The notes: generated from the sequence alone by a model not told the origin. Numbered from the stretch's first letter, positions 8,101-17,437 are shown. The stretch is DNA of 64,000 bases from Clostridia bacterium (GCA_017447185.1 JAFSOC010000011.1:24850-88849); one strand, 5' to 3'. Program-made: numbers and translations.

Positions 8101-9561
8101 ATGAGTCAGAGCGCTGCCCGGATGAACGAAACCGCGAGCCTTTTCCGGATCCGCGGGCGGAAAGAGCGTGTCCCCGGAATGAGGAACAGGCCTGTGCGCA
8201 AGCATAACACCACCATGAACATGACGGAAGGCAAGCCCCTGAAGCTGCTTTCTGTTTTTGCCCTTCCCCTGCTGATCGGCAATCTGTTCCAGCAGGCATA
8301 CAATCTGGCGGATTCCATGATCGTGGGCCAGATGCTCGGTGCCAACGCGCTGGCCGCCGTCGGCGCCACGGCTTCCATTTCCTTTCTCTTCTTCTCCATT
8401 TTCAATGGCATCAGCGGCGGCTGCGGCATTGTGACCGCCCAGTTCTTCGGCGCAAAAAAGGATGACCTGGTTTACAAGGCCATCGCCAATTCCGCCTATA
8501 TCACGCTGGCCTTCTCGCTGTTCACCGGCACCCTGGCCTTCCTGATGGTGCCCACGGTGCTTACCTGGATGGTCACGCCGGCGGAAATCCTGCCGGACGC
8601 CATCACTTACATGCGTATGACCTCCGCCTCCGTGCCGCTGATTGCGATTTACAATTACGCTTCTTCCATGCAGCGCGCCCTGGGCGATTCCCGGACCCCG
8701 CTGTATTTCCTGGTGGTTTCCTGCATCCTGAATGTGGGATTGGACCTGCTGTTCATCGGTGCCTTCCATATGGGCGTATTCGGAGCGGCCCTGGCCACCA
8801 TGCTGTCCCAGTTGCTGGCCGGTGCGGGCTCCCTGCTCTATGCCTTCCGCCGCAATCCCTACTTCCGCCTGAACAAATCTTCCCTGGCCTTTGACAAGCC
8901 CATCGCAAAGCGGGCCATCCGCCTTGGCCTCCCGCTGGCGCTGCAGTGGAGCCTGATTGCCATTTCCACCACCGCGCTGCAGTCGGTGGTCAATACCTTC
9001 GGTCCCTCCGCCATCGCCGCCTATACGGCCACCAACCGCCTGGAACAGCTGGTGCAGCAGCCTTTCGGCTCCATGAGCATGGCGCTCTCCACCTATTCCG
9101 GCCAGAATATGGGCGCCGGCAGGACAGACCGGATCCGTCACGGTTTCCGCGACAGTCTCCTGGCAATGATGGCTGTGGCCGGAGTGATGACCCTGCTGAT
9201 GCAGCTTTTCGGCGGCTCCCTGGTCAGCCTCTTCGTTCATGAGAAGGAGGTTATCGACCTGGGTGAGAAGGCCCTGCGGATCACCAGCATTTTCTACGTT
9301 TTCCTCGGCGTTATCTATGTCTGTCGCGGCGTGCTCAACGGTGTGGGCGACGCGTTCTTCTCCTTCATCAACGGCGTCGTGGAGATCGCCGGCCGGATCG
9401 GCCTGCCTCTCCTGCTGCTGCACTTCACAACCGCCGGTGTCTGGTCCATCTGGATTACCGCCGGTGTCACCTGGTTCCTGGCAGGTGTCTCCTGCGTCCT
9501 GCGCTATATCTCCTGGCGGAAAAAATCCCGGATGCCGATTCCTGAAGCAAATAATGCTTGA
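8101..9561 (+). CDS. MATE-family efflux transporter
   Basis: A 486-residue MATE (MOP superfamily) exporter with twelve predicted helices. Marks of the family are LLIGNLFQQAYNLADSMIVG at the start of the fold, GANALAAVGAT, and the mid-protein repeat QWSLIAISTTALQSVVNTFG. It would extrude cationic compounds in exchange for sodium or protons. The first 38 residues (to the internal MNMTEG at 8215) look non-conserved; the ATG at 8101 is kept because a GAGGGA site precedes it, but starts at 8179 or 8215 are possible. Its promoter carries the same element as the xylanase, which suggests it exports something linked to carbohydrate use. Confidence 0.9.
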   Translation: MSQSAARMNETASLFRIRGRKERVPGMRNRPVRKHNTTMNMTEGKPLKLLSVFALPLLIGNLFQQAYNLADSMIVGQMLGANALAAVGATASISFLFFSIFNGISGGCGIVTAQFFGAKKDDLVYKAIANSAYITLAFSLFTGTLAFLMVPTVLTWMVTPAEILPDAITYMRMTSASVPLIAIYNYASSMQRALGDSRTPLYFLVVSCILNVGLDLLFIGAFHMGVFGAALATMLSQLLAGAGSLLYAFRRNPYFRLNKSSLAFDKPIAKRAIRLGLPLALQWSLIAISTTALQSVVNTFGPSAIAAYTATNRLEQLVQQPFGSMSMALSTYSGQNMGAGRTDRIRHGFRDSLLAMMAVAGVMTLLMQLFGGSLVSLFVHEKEVIDLGEKALRITSIFYVFLGVIYVCRGVLNGVGDAFFSFINGVVEIAGRIGLPLLLLHFTTAGVWSIWITAGVTWFLAGVSCVLRYISWRKKSRMPIPEANNA

Positions 9562-9586
9562 TTGCCCATTTACCCTGCAGTATAAT
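9558..9586 (+). promoter_or_regulatory. sigma-A promoter of the Rrf2 regulator
   Basis: TTGATT (9558-9563), 17 bp, TATAAT (9581-9586). The -35 lies inside the end of the MATE gene. Confidence 0.8.
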
Positions 9587-9616
9587 AGGTAAAACCGGAC
9601 GCAGGGGGGCTGCTGT

Positions 9617-10021
9617 ATGATTTCGACCAAAGGGCGTTACGCCATCCGTGTCATGATTGACCTGGCTGAACACGATACCGGGAAATATATACCGCTGAAG
9701 GATATTGCCGCCCGGCAGGAAATTTCCAAGAAATACCTTGAAATTATCGTAAAGGAAATGGTGGCCGGCGGCCTTGTCGTTGGTTCCAGCGGCAAAGGCG
9801 GCGGCTATAAGCTCTGCCGCAGGCCGGACGAATACACTCTGGATGAAATCCTGGAACTGATGGAGGGTACCCTCTCCCCGGTGGCTTGCCTGGCCGCCGC
9901 GGAAAACACCTGTCCCCGGAAGGGCGAGTGCCAGACCCTCTCTGTCTGGTCTGAGTTTGATCAGCTGGTGCATAACTTCTTCCATGAGAAAAAGCTGAGT
10001 GACCTGCTCCGGAATCCCTGA
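9617..10021 (+). CDS. Rrf2-family regulator with IscR-like cysteines
   Basis: A 134-residue Rrf2-type winged-helix repressor. The DNA-binding half runs from MISTKGRYAIRVMIDLA through ISKKYLEIIVKEM and the wing SSGKGGGYKL. Three cysteines at 91, 99 and 105 (C-x7-C-x5-C) sit where IscR holds its iron-sulfur cluster, although IscR spacing is usually C-x5-C-x5-C; CymR-type members lack them. It may therefore sense iron-sulfur status or oxidative conditions. No isc or suf genes are nearby, so its targets are elsewhere or limited to its own promoter. A terminator hairpin is built into its last codons. Confidence 0.88.
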   Translation: MISTKGRYAIRVMIDLAEHDTGKYIPLKDIAARQEISKKYLEIIVKEMVAGGLVVGSSGKGGGYKLCRRPDEYTLDEILELMEGTLSPVACLAAAENTCPRKGECQTLSVWSEFDQLVHNFFHEKKLSDLLRNP

Positions 10022-10040
10022 TGCGGATTCCGGAGTTTTG
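10007..10040 (+). terminator. intrinsic terminator after Rrf2 gene
   Basis: Perfect 11-bp stem CTCCGGAATCC / GGATTCCGGAG with a 7-base loop, then TTTT. The stem overlaps the last codons of the Rrf2 gene. Confidence 0.8.
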
Positions 10041-10049
10041 TGATATAAT
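10041..10049 (+). promoter_or_regulatory. extended -10 promoter
   Basis: TGATATAAT is an extended -10 element (TGnTATAAT) with no recognisable -35 because the terminator hairpin occupies that space. It would drive the binding-domain receptor starting at 10084. Confidence 0.6.
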
Positions 10050-10083
10050 TTTATTTTGCAAAAACCTGTTCGAGGTGATTGGA

Positions 10084-11703
10084 ATGATCAGACGGACCGC
10101 AGCACTGCTGCTGTGCCTGCTGCTTGGTATGCTATGCCTCCTCCCGGCGGTCGGATCGGCGGACAGTGATCCCAAAGTCATCCGCGTCGGCTGGTATGAA
10201 ACCCCTTTCAATTACAAGGATTCAGTTGGCCGCCGCACCGGCTACGCCTATGAATATCAGCGGAAAATCGCGGCCTACACCGGCTGGAAATATGAATATG
10301 TCGAAGGCACCTGGTCCGAGCTCCTGCAGATGCTGAAGGACGGGCGGATAGACCTGATGAGCGACGTTTCCTGGGCGGAGGATCGCACGGAGTATATGCT
10401 TTTCTCCAGCCTCCCCATGGGAGCGGAGCTGTATTACCTGTATGTGACCCCGGGAAACAATTCCGTTTTCATTACGGACTACAGTTCCCTGAACGGGAAA
10501 AAAGTGGGCGTCACCCGCGGCAGCATCCAGAAAGGTCTCTTCCTGCAGTGGGAGACAGAACACAGCATTCAGGCCGAGCTCATCGAACTGGACTGTTTGG
10601 AGGAGGAATCCCTGCGTAAAATGAAGGTCGGGGAGCTGGATGCCTTCATCACCCTGGATACCTACGGAGATCCGGATCTGGCCATCCCCCTGTGGAAGAT
10701 CGGATCCTCAGATTTCTATTTTGCCGTTCGCAAAGACCGGCCGGATCTGCTGGCGGAGCTGGATGCGGCCCTGAACCGCATCCAGGAGGAAAACAAGTAT
10801 TACAGCGAACAGCTGAACGCGAAATACCTCCACGATTCCGGCACCAACCGCTACCTGACAGAGGAAGAAAAAGCCTGGCTGGAAGCCCACGGTCCGATCC
10901 GCGTCGGCTACCAGAACAATTACCTGGCCTTCTGCGCGGCCGATCCGAAAACAGGAGAGCTTACAGGCGCGCTGAAGGATTACCTGGCCTCCGCCTCCGC
11001 CGCGCTGGAAAATGCCAGCCCGGTCTTTGAAGCGGTCTGCTACCCCACCGCGGCCGCTGCCATGGAAGCCCTGAAAAACGGCAAGATCGATTGTATGTTC
11101 CCCGCCAACCTGACGGATTACGACGGGGAAATCGCCGGCGTTGTGCTCACCTCTCCCCTGATGCGCACGGAAATGGATGCCGTGGTCCGGGAGGAGGACA
11201 AACAGACCTTCCTGCGCAGTAACCAGGTACGTGTAGGTGTCAACCGGGGCAACCCGAACTATGAATTCTTCCTGATGGATCATTTCCCTGACTGGACCCC
11301 CGTATATTATTCCAGTACGCCGGAATGCCTGGACGCGGTTGCCGCGCGGAACGCGGACTGCATCATCATCAGCAATTACCGCTTCAGCGATATCGCCCGC
11401 CAGTGCAGCCGCCTGAACCTGACCACCGTCTATACCGGCGTGGAGATGGACTACTGCCTGGCTGTAAAGGAAGGCAATACGCTGCTCTATTCCATCCTGT
11501 CAAGGATCATCCGTCAGATGCCCGAATCCACCGTCAACGCGGCGCTCAACTATTATTCCGCGGTGCCGGAAACCTTTGGCTTCTTTGAATATCTTGCGGA
11601 GCATCCGGTTGTCCTTGTGCTGGGTGTGATCTGTATCATCCTGCTGGTCGTCCTGCTGGTGTTCATCCGCCGGGTGCACACACTGAAAAAGCCCGCGGAG
11701 TAA
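10084..11703 (+). CDS. two-domain solute-binding receptor without output domain
   Basis: A 539-residue exported protein: signal sequence (RRTAALLLCLLLGMLCLLPA), two SBP_bac_3-type periplasmic binding domains (about 32-260 and 275-500), then one membrane helix near the end (VVLVLGVICIILLVVLLVF) and a 12-residue basic tail. The first domain is strongly similar to that of the 988-residue protein encoded at 13374-16340 (shared GYAYEYQ, KIAAYTGWKYEYV and SELLQML), but the GGDEF-EAL part is absent. This is the natural end of the gene: a terminator follows the stop. Start chosen for GAGGTGATTGGA before the ATG. It may capture amino acids or act with a partner sensor. Function inferred only from domains. 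Confidence 0.85.
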   Translation: MIRRTAALLLCLLLGMLCLLPAVGSADSDPKVIRVGWYETPFNYKDSVGRRTGYAYEYQRKIAAYTGWKYEYVEGTWSELLQMLKDGRIDLMSDVSWAEDRTEYMLFSSLPMGAELYYLYVTPGNNSVFITDYSSLNGKKVGVTRGSIQKGLFLQWETEHSIQAELIELDCLEEESLRKMKVGELDAFITLDTYGDPDLAIPLWKIGSSDFYFAVRKDRPDLLAELDAALNRIQEENKYYSEQLNAKYLHDSGTNRYLTEEEKAWLEAHGPIRVGYQNNYLAFCAADPKTGELTGALKDYLASASAALENASPVFEAVCYPTAAAAMEALKNGKIDCMFPANLTDYDGEIAGVVLTSPLMRTEMDAVVREEDKQTFLRSNQVRVGVNRGNPNYEFFLMDHFPDWTPVYYSSTPECLDAVAARNADCIIISNYRFSDIARQCSRLNLTTVYTGVEMDYCLAVKEGNTLLYSILSRIIRQMPESTVNAALNYYSAVPETFGFFEYLAEHPVVLVLGVICIILLVVLLVFIRRVHTLKKPAE

Positions 11704-11718
11704 ATCCTCCGGGGCTTT
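11688..11718 (+). terminator. intrinsic terminator, bidirectional
   Basis: Stem AAAGCCC...GGAG / CTCC...GGGCTTT with a small bulge, spanning the stop codon of the receptor gene and facing the convergent GGDEF gene. Confidence 0.6.
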
Positions 11719-11734
11719 GGAACGGAACAGCCGC

Positions 11735-13369
11735 TTATTCAGACTGATCCGCAGTCTTTTCCTTGTGTCCGCGTTTGTTGGTATACATGAATTTATCCGC
11801 CCGGCGTACGGTATCGAGCACTGTGCTGTCCGTATCCGGATTGAAGGCGGCAACACCGATCGCCACGTGCACCTGTTCCCAGCGGTTCTCCGTTGAGGCG
11901 CAGATCTCTGCCGTGGCTTTTTCAAATTCGTCAATCAGTTCCTTCCGGTTACGGTAATCGTCGTTCCGCAGGATCACGGAAAACTCGTCCCCGCCGATCC
12001 GGAACACCGGACTGTGCTGGAACACCTTGCAGATCAGGCGGCTTGCCGTCTGCAGGTAGATATCACCCTTGTCGTGCCCGTACAGGTCGTTCACCTGCTT
12101 CAGGTCGTCGCAGTCAAACACACCCACGGCAAACTCCGTATCCATCTCGCCCGCGTCGATCTTCTGCTGCATGTCTTCAATATAGCTTGCATAGGCGCCC
12201 TTGTTCCGCACGGAAGTCAGCGCGTCCACAAACACCTTCTTGTTCAGGTCCCGGATATGTTCCTTCATATGGGCCGCCATATGTTTGAAGGTGTTTGTCA
12301 GTGTGCCCACCTCGTCCCTGCCGTTGTAGTCCAGGGTGAAATCATAATTGCCCTGGTCCGCCAGTTTCGCGGCTTCGGTCAGCTGTTTCAGCGGCCGGGT
12401 CAGGCGCACGGCAAAGAACCGGCTTACCGCAATGGTCAGCAGGATCGCCACTGCCCCAAGAATCAGCACGTCCCGGATCAGCCGTTCCCAGTCGCCGTCC
12501 GCTTCGCTCTCCGGCACGGAAACATACAGCCGCATCCCGTTGCTCAGCCGCAGCCATGCAGCTTCCTTCTTCACGCCTTTATAGGAGTAGGAGGTGAAAG
12601 TACTTTCACTCATCACGCCTTCCGGCAACGCCCGCCGCTCTTCCTCCGAAAGGTTTGCCAGATCCTCCCGCGGGTGGACGATCAGGGTTCCCTCCGCGTC
12701 CGTCAGGAAAGCGTAGCCTCCGTTGTACAGCTTGATGCTTTCCACCTGGTCCTTGATCATTGAATAGTCGATCTCAATACCGATCACGCCGACGAATGTT
12801 CCCCGGTGATAGATCGGCATATTGTAGGAGACCACCTTCACGTTCAGGTTTTCCGTTTCGTACGGCGGCTGCCAGATCGGATTCCCCGTCTTCCGCGGCA
12901 CTGTGAACCACACCAGCTTTGTCGTGTCATCCATGTCGTACTGGGAAATATCCGTCACTTCGTGCTCGGTAAACTCATTCCCGGTCAGGTTCGTATACCA
13001 GAAACCTTTTTCCTTTTTCGATATCGTCGGATCGATCCGCCAGTAGTAGGTCAGCACGCCGTTGGTCTTGGAGGCCACCTCGTCAAAATACGTCCGGATC
13101 AGCTTCGAGTGTTCCTCCAGTTCCGCGTCGTCCAGGCTGTCCAGCTCCTTCTCTGCATAGGAAGCGACCTTCCGCACGGATTTCTCCACGCTCTTGAAGT
13201 AGTAGTCGAGGTTCCTCTCCCCTGTCTCACACAGCAGCAGGAGCAGCTGCTGGGATTTCTGGCTTTCCGTGTTCCGGATGAAAATAACGCTCAGCAGCGT
13301 CATCGCGGCCACGGCGATCACGGTAATCCATACCGTCAGCATCGTAATCTTGCTTCTCAGGGAAAACAT
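11735..13369 (-). CDS. Cache-HAMP-GGDEF diguanylate cyclase
   Basis: A 544-residue membrane signal protein. A first helix (about 8-30) is followed by a large extracellular dCache domain (about 35-270, with FWYTNLTG and VVSYNMPIYHRGTFVGVIGIE). Then come a second helix (about 283-302), HAMP, and a C-terminal GGDEF domain with an intact RIGGDEF active site. It should make cyclic di-GMP from two GTP in response to an extracellular ligand. An inhibitory RxxD site is not obvious. The start at 13369 has AGGTGAGG upstream, inside the end of the preceding PBP-EAL gene (4 bp apart), so cyclase and phosphodiesterase are co-expressed. Confidence 0.92.
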   Translation of the reverse strand: MFSLRSKITMLTVWITVIAVAAMTLLSVIFIRNTESQKSQQLLLLLCETGERNLDYYFKSVEKSVRKVASYAEKELDSLDDAELEEHSKLIRTYFDEVASKTNGVLTYYWRIDPTISKKEKGFWYTNLTGNEFTEHEVTDISQYDMDDTTKLVWFTVPRKTGNPIWQPPYETENLNVKVVSYNMPIYHRGTFVGVIGIEIDYSMIKDQVESIKLYNGGYAFLTDAEGTLIVHPREDLANLSEEERRALPEGVMSESTFTSYSYKGVKKEAAWLRLSNGMRLYVSVPESEADGDWERLIRDVLILGAVAILLTIAVSRFFAVRLTRPLKQLTEAAKLADQGNYDFTLDYNGRDEVGTLTNTFKHMAAHMKEHIRDLNKKVFVDALTSVRNKGAYASYIEDMQQKIDAGEMDTEFAVGVFDCDDLKQVNDLYGHDKGDIYLQTASRLICKVFQHSPVFRIGGDEFSVILRNDDYRNRKELIDEFEKATAEICASTENRWEQVHVAIGVAAFNPDTDSTVLDTVRRADKFMYTNKRGHKEKTADQSE

Positions 13370-13373
13370 ATCC

Positions 13374-16340
13374 TCACCTCGCTTCCTTTCCGTCTTCCTG
13401 CATTTTTCGGATGACTTTTTCTTCAAACTCGTCCGCCGGCAGCGGGCGTGAGAAATAGAATCCCTGCACCAGCGGACATCCCCATTTCTTCAGCAGCTGC
13501 AGCTGTTCCTCCGTCTCCACGCCCTCGGCCACCACCGGGATCTTCAGGCTCTTCGCGATTCCGAGGATCAGCGCCACCAGGTGGGAATCCTTTTCGCTCT
13601 CTCCGATCTTCCGGATAAACGCCCGGTCCATCTTCAGCACATCCACCGGCATGGCGCTCAGCATGTTCAGGCTGGAATAGCCGCTTCCGAAGTCGTCCAT
13701 TTCCACGACATAACCCTTCCGCCGCAGATCCTCCACCACGTGAATTACCTGGTCTGCGTTGCTGGTATAGGCGGATTCGGTCACTTCCAGCTTCAGCGCA
13801 CCTTCGCCCAGCCCGTTGTAGGCCAGCAGCCGGTCCAGTGCGCTTTCCAGCGCCGGGTCAAACACGTCCACCCGGCTCAGATTCACGGAGACCGGAATCG
13901 TCACGCCGTATACATCCCGCCACCGGGCGATCTGCCTGGCCGCTTCACTCCATACGTAGCGGTCCACTTCGCCGATCTTTCCGTGGCGTTCAAACAGTTC
14001 GATGAAATCCCCCGGCGGAATCATGCCCAGCTCCGGATGATTCCACCGTACCAGCGCTTCCGCGCTCACCAGTTTCGGCGGCGTGCACTGGATATCGTAC
14101 TGCGGTTGGTAATGCACCTCGAACTCATAGGAGTTCAGCGCCCGGTGCAGGTCGTTCAGCAGGCGCTGTTCATAGTTTTCCCGCTCCTGCATTTTTTCGT
14201 CAAATACCACCAGGTGCTCCCGGTAATTGTCCCGGGCCATGGAACATGCAATCCTGGCCCGGTCGAACATCTGGACAACCTCCAGCCCGTTCTGGTGCAT
14301 CATCACACCCATTCGCAGCCGCAGGCCGACAGCGGGTGCCAGTGCTTCCAGCTTCTCCTGCAGCCGTTTGCAGACCGGTCCGTAATCTTCCTGATGGCGA
14401 CACCACAGGTCAAAGCGGTCCGCTTCAAACCGGCCAGCGATTCCGCCGGTTTCATTCGCCACCGCCCGGATCTCCCCTCCCAGCGTCTTCAGCACTTCAT
14501 CCCCGAAGTCCCGTCCGTTCATTGCGTTCACCGCGTGGAACCGGTCAATATTCAGCACCGCCGCGTCCATGGGAATCTCCGGATGCTCCCGGTGCATGCG
14601 TCCGGCGTACTGCAGGAAATAATCCCGGTTATACAGGCCGGTCAGTGTGTCCGTTTCCGTCAGGGAAATCAGCTGTTCCGCCCTTTTCTCCGCCCGTCTG
14701 CTCCGGATCATCAGAATCAGGATCACCACCAGCACCGCGGCTGTCACCAGGATCAGGATCCACGCGTGTTCCTGGATGAAATCCCCCAGCGTCAGCTTCG
14801 CATCCTCTGCCACGTAGCGGCTCAGTGCCGTGTTCACCGTGGATTCCGGCACCAGGTCAGCAATCTTTGCCAGAATGGAATACATCTGCGGTTCCCCGGC
14901 CGCCACAGCGAAGCAGTAATCCAGCTCCACGCCGGTGGCCGCTGTGGTCAGCCGCAGCTGCTCACACAGGCGCGCGATATTGTTGTAGCGGTAGCTGCTG
15001 ATCAGCACACAGTCCGCCACGCCCCAGGATACCGCCTTCAGGCAGTCTTCCGTAGTGGGATAGTAGACGACCCGCCAGGTCGGGAAATTGTCCTTCAGGC
15101 AGCTTTCATAGTTCGGGTTGCCTTCGTTCACCGCCACGATCACGTGCTCTTTTCCGGCAAAAATCTGCCGGTCGCTCTGGCGGATCACCGCGAAAACATC
15201 CGTGCGCATCAGCGGCGGCGTCATATACAGGCCCTGGTTTTCCCCGTCCCCGGCGCTCAGGTTGGCCGGGAATACGCAGTCCACTTCGCCCTTTTTCAGC
15301 GCTTCCATGGCAGCCGCCGCGGTGGGATACCCATTCGCTTCAAAGCTGATTTTCGCGTTCTGCACACAGGTTGCCGCGTGCTCCAGGTAATCTTTCAGCG
15401 CGCCGGTCAGTTTTCCCGTCTCCGGATCTGTTGCGCAGAAGGCCAGGTAATTATCCTGGTATCCGACCCGGATCGTTCCGTGGTTGTCCAGCCAGTCCTG
15501 CTCCTCTGTCGAGAAAAATGCGTTGGCGCCGGTGGTCACCAGGTGTTTTTTGAACATCTGCTGATTATAGTACCGGTTCTCTTCCTGGATCCGGCTCAGG
15601 GCCGACTCCAGTTCCGCCAGCAGGTCCTCCCGGCCGCTGCATACCGCAAAATAGAAATCGGAGCTTCCGATCTTGGAAACCGGTACCGGCCGGCCGTGTT
15701 CAGCCAGGGCGTTCTCCGAGAAGGAGTCCACCGTCACATAGGCGTCCAGTTCCCCGTCGCTGAGCATCAGGAGGCTCTCCTCCTCGGAGCCCGTCACCTC
15801 CACCAGATTGCTCTCCACCCCGTGGCGTTCCGCCCAGTCCCGGTAGAAATCCGCCTGGATACTGCCCTTGTTTACGCCGACCTTTTTCCCGTTCAGCGAA
15901 GAAAAATCGGAGCCGGAAATCTCCCGGTTCTCCGGGTTGATAAACAGGTAATAATCTTCCGATCCCATGGGTAGCGCGGGGAAGAGCATTTTCTCCGCCC
16001 GTTCCACCGTATATGAGACGTCGCTCATCAGGTCGATCTCGCCGTCCGTCAGCATCTGCAGCAACTCGGACCAGCTGCCGCTTACATATTCATATTTCCA
16101 CCCGGTGTAGGCGGCGATTTTCATCTGGTATTCATACGCGTATCCGGACCTGCGTCCGTCATCGTCCGTCCGGTTGAAGGAGGATTCATACCAGCCCACC
16201 CGCACAGTTTTGGGTTCACCGTCCGCTGGTGCAGCTGCCGGAAGCAGGGCCGTCAGCACAAAAAAACATACAAAAAAAGACACTGCCTGCAGGACACGCG
16301 TGCGCAGGGTCTTTTTTGCGGTCATGAAACAGGTCTTCAT
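13374..16340 (-). CDS. PBP-PBP-GGDEF(degenerate)-EAL receptor phosphodiesterase
   Basis: A 988-residue membrane receptor: signal/anchor helix (about 18-38), two SBP_bac_3 sensor domains (about 43-270 and 282-495), a helix (about 515-538), a GGDEF-like domain and an EAL domain (about 725-980). The GGDEF site reads RFEADRF, so cyclase activity should be lost and the domain may be regulatory. The EAL domain keeps AEALVRW, LEVTESAY, MDDFGSGYSSL, VLKMDRAFI, VAEGVETEEQ and QGFYFSRPLP, so it should cleave cyclic di-GMP. It is probably controlled by an amino-acid-like ligand. The downstream cyclase starts 4 bp after its stop. Confidence 0.92.
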   Translation of the reverse strand: MKTCFMTAKKTLRTRVLQAVSFFVCFFVLTALLPAAAPADGEPKTVRVGWYESSFNRTDDDGRRSGYAYEYQMKIAAYTGWKYEYVSGSWSELLQMLTDGEIDLMSDVSYTVERAEKMLFPALPMGSEDYYLFINPENREISGSDFSSLNGKKVGVNKGSIQADFYRDWAERHGVESNLVEVTGSEEESLLMLSDGELDAYVTVDSFSENALAEHGRPVPVSKIGSSDFYFAVCSGREDLLAELESALSRIQEENRYYNQQMFKKHLVTTGANAFFSTEEQDWLDNHGTIRVGYQDNYLAFCATDPETGKLTGALKDYLEHAATCVQNAKISFEANGYPTAAAAMEALKKGEVDCVFPANLSAGDGENQGLYMTPPLMRTDVFAVIRQSDRQIFAGKEHVIVAVNEGNPNYESCLKDNFPTWRVVYYPTTEDCLKAVSWGVADCVLISSYRYNNIARLCEQLRLTTAATGVELDYCFAVAAGEPQMYSILAKIADLVPESTVNTALSRYVAEDAKLTLGDFIQEHAWILILVTAAVLVVILILMIRSRRAEKRAEQLISLTETDTLTGLYNRDYFLQYAGRMHREHPEIPMDAAVLNIDRFHAVNAMNGRDFGDEVLKTLGGEIRAVANETGGIAGRFEADRFDLWCRHQEDYGPVCKRLQEKLEALAPAVGLRLRMGVMMHQNGLEVVQMFDRARIACSMARDNYREHLVVFDEKMQERENYEQRLLNDLHRALNSYEFEVHYQPQYDIQCTPPKLVSAEALVRWNHPELGMIPPGDFIELFERHGKIGEVDRYVWSEAARQIARWRDVYGVTIPVSVNLSRVDVFDPALESALDRLLAYNGLGEGALKLEVTESAYTSNADQVIHVVEDLRRKGYVVEMDDFGSGYSSLNMLSAMPVDVLKMDRAFIRKIGESEKDSHLVALILGIAKSLKIPVVAEGVETEEQLQLLKKWGCPLVQGFYFSRPLPADEFEEKVIRKMQEDGKEAR

Positions 16341-16398
16341 GGTCTTCTCTAACGCTCCTTGAGGGTATGCGGTTTTTCTGGTTTTCCAGAACCTGGTT

Positions 16399-16427
16399 AT
16401 TATACCACGGATTACGGATTTTCGCCA
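16399..16427 (-). promoter_or_regulatory. promoter of the PBP-EAL gene
   Basis: Reverse strand TGGCGA (16427-16422), 17 bp, TATAAT (16404-16399). The -35 lies inside the end of the NAGPA-type gene, so the two signalling genes can be expressed apart from the upstream surface-protein genes. Confidence 0.55.
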
Positions 16428-17422
16428 GTCTCCGGTGGCTCATATCCTTCCACCAGCGTGGAGGTGCCGATGGCGAAGAATTCCGGTTCCGCGCGGCCCT
16501 TCCGGTTCTTGTTTTCATCCGGATTGTTGTAATCGCCGATTGTGTTCAGCTGTTTGCCCATAAACACGATGCAGGAGGTCCTGCCGCCGTCCATGTTGAA
16601 CGCCGTTTTGCATCCCAGGGCTTGCAGCTTCTCCGTCATATAGTGCAGGGTGATGCCGGTACTCCGCTTGTGCCGTCCTTCCGCCACAAAAGCGATGTAA
16701 TGTCCGGGCTCGATCATTCCGATGGCGGTCCGCGGCTCGCACCAGACCCTGAATTTCGGCAGGTTCGGGTTGACTTCCCCGTCCCGGATCAGCCACGGCC
16801 CGAAAGCCAGCACATCGATCGCGCCTTTTTGCTGGTATTCCTCCGCAGTCAGTTCCTTGCTGTCGTGAACCTCCAGGGTACCGTCCGCGTAGGTGGACAG
16901 AGTATCCAGGTTCGGAAAGGACGTGTTCCCGCTTTCCTTGGTGTGCGTGCAGAAGATTTCACCGTCCCGCAGCAGGATTCCCACATTCTTCTGGTTTTTC
17001 TTGTTGTTCCGGTACCGCCAGCGGTTGCTGGCGTAATCCCCGTTGATCGCCAGCACCGCGCCGTTCTTGCCGCACACCCGGTAGGGATAGTTCCCTTTGG
17101 TGAAATGGTTTCCGGGCAGCCAGGTCACAAACCCGAAGATTTCCTTCCGGCTCCAGACCTCCGCCTCGAACCATACCAGCTTTGCCGGATCCGTTTCGCT
17201 CTTCCGACGGATCTCAATCTTCAGCGTCTGGCTGCAGTAACGCCACAGGTCGTTCTCCGGACCTTCGTACACGAATTCTCCTTCATCCAGAAATCCTTCC
17301 GCGTTCAGTTCCGGCCAGGCGCCCGGCTCCTCCTGCGGCGTTTCCGGTTCTTCCGCAGCCGCGCAGGTGAAAAGCGTTACCGCCGCCAGCAGTAGTGCCA
17401 GCCATCTTTTTCCGTATTTCAT
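16412..17422 (-). CDS. exported phosphodiester glycosidase (NAGPA) family protein
   Basis: A 336-residue exported protein with signal peptide MKYGKRWLALLLAAVTLFTC and cleavage near CAAAEE. The body matches the NAGPA/DUF2233 fold: NGAVLAINGDYAS, FGPWLIRDGEVN, EPRTAIGMIEPGHYIAFVAE, then the signature FNMDGGRTSCIVFMGKQLN. Relatives remove GlcNAc from phosphodiester-linked sugars or act on cell-wall glycopolymers, so a role in envelope glycan processing is likely. It begins 15 bp after the CotH gene stop. Exact bond cleaved is unknown. Confidence 0.88.
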   Translation of the reverse strand: MKYGKRWLALLLAAVTLFTCAAAEEPETPQEEPGAWPELNAEGFLDEGEFVYEGPENDLWRYCSQTLKIEIRRKSETDPAKLVWFEAEVWSRKEIFGFVTWLPGNHFTKGNYPYRVCGKNGAVLAINGDYASNRWRYRNNKKNQKNVGILLRDGEIFCTHTKESGNTSFPNLDTLSTYADGTLEVHDSKELTAEEYQQKGAIDVLAFGPWLIRDGEVNPNLPKFRVWCEPRTAIGMIEPGHYIAFVAEGRHKRSTGITLHYMTEKLQALGCKTAFNMDGGRTSCIVFMGKQLNTIGDYNNPDENKNRKGRAEPEFFAIGTSTLVEGYEPPETGENP

Positions 17423-17437
17423 GTCGTACCCCTCTGC

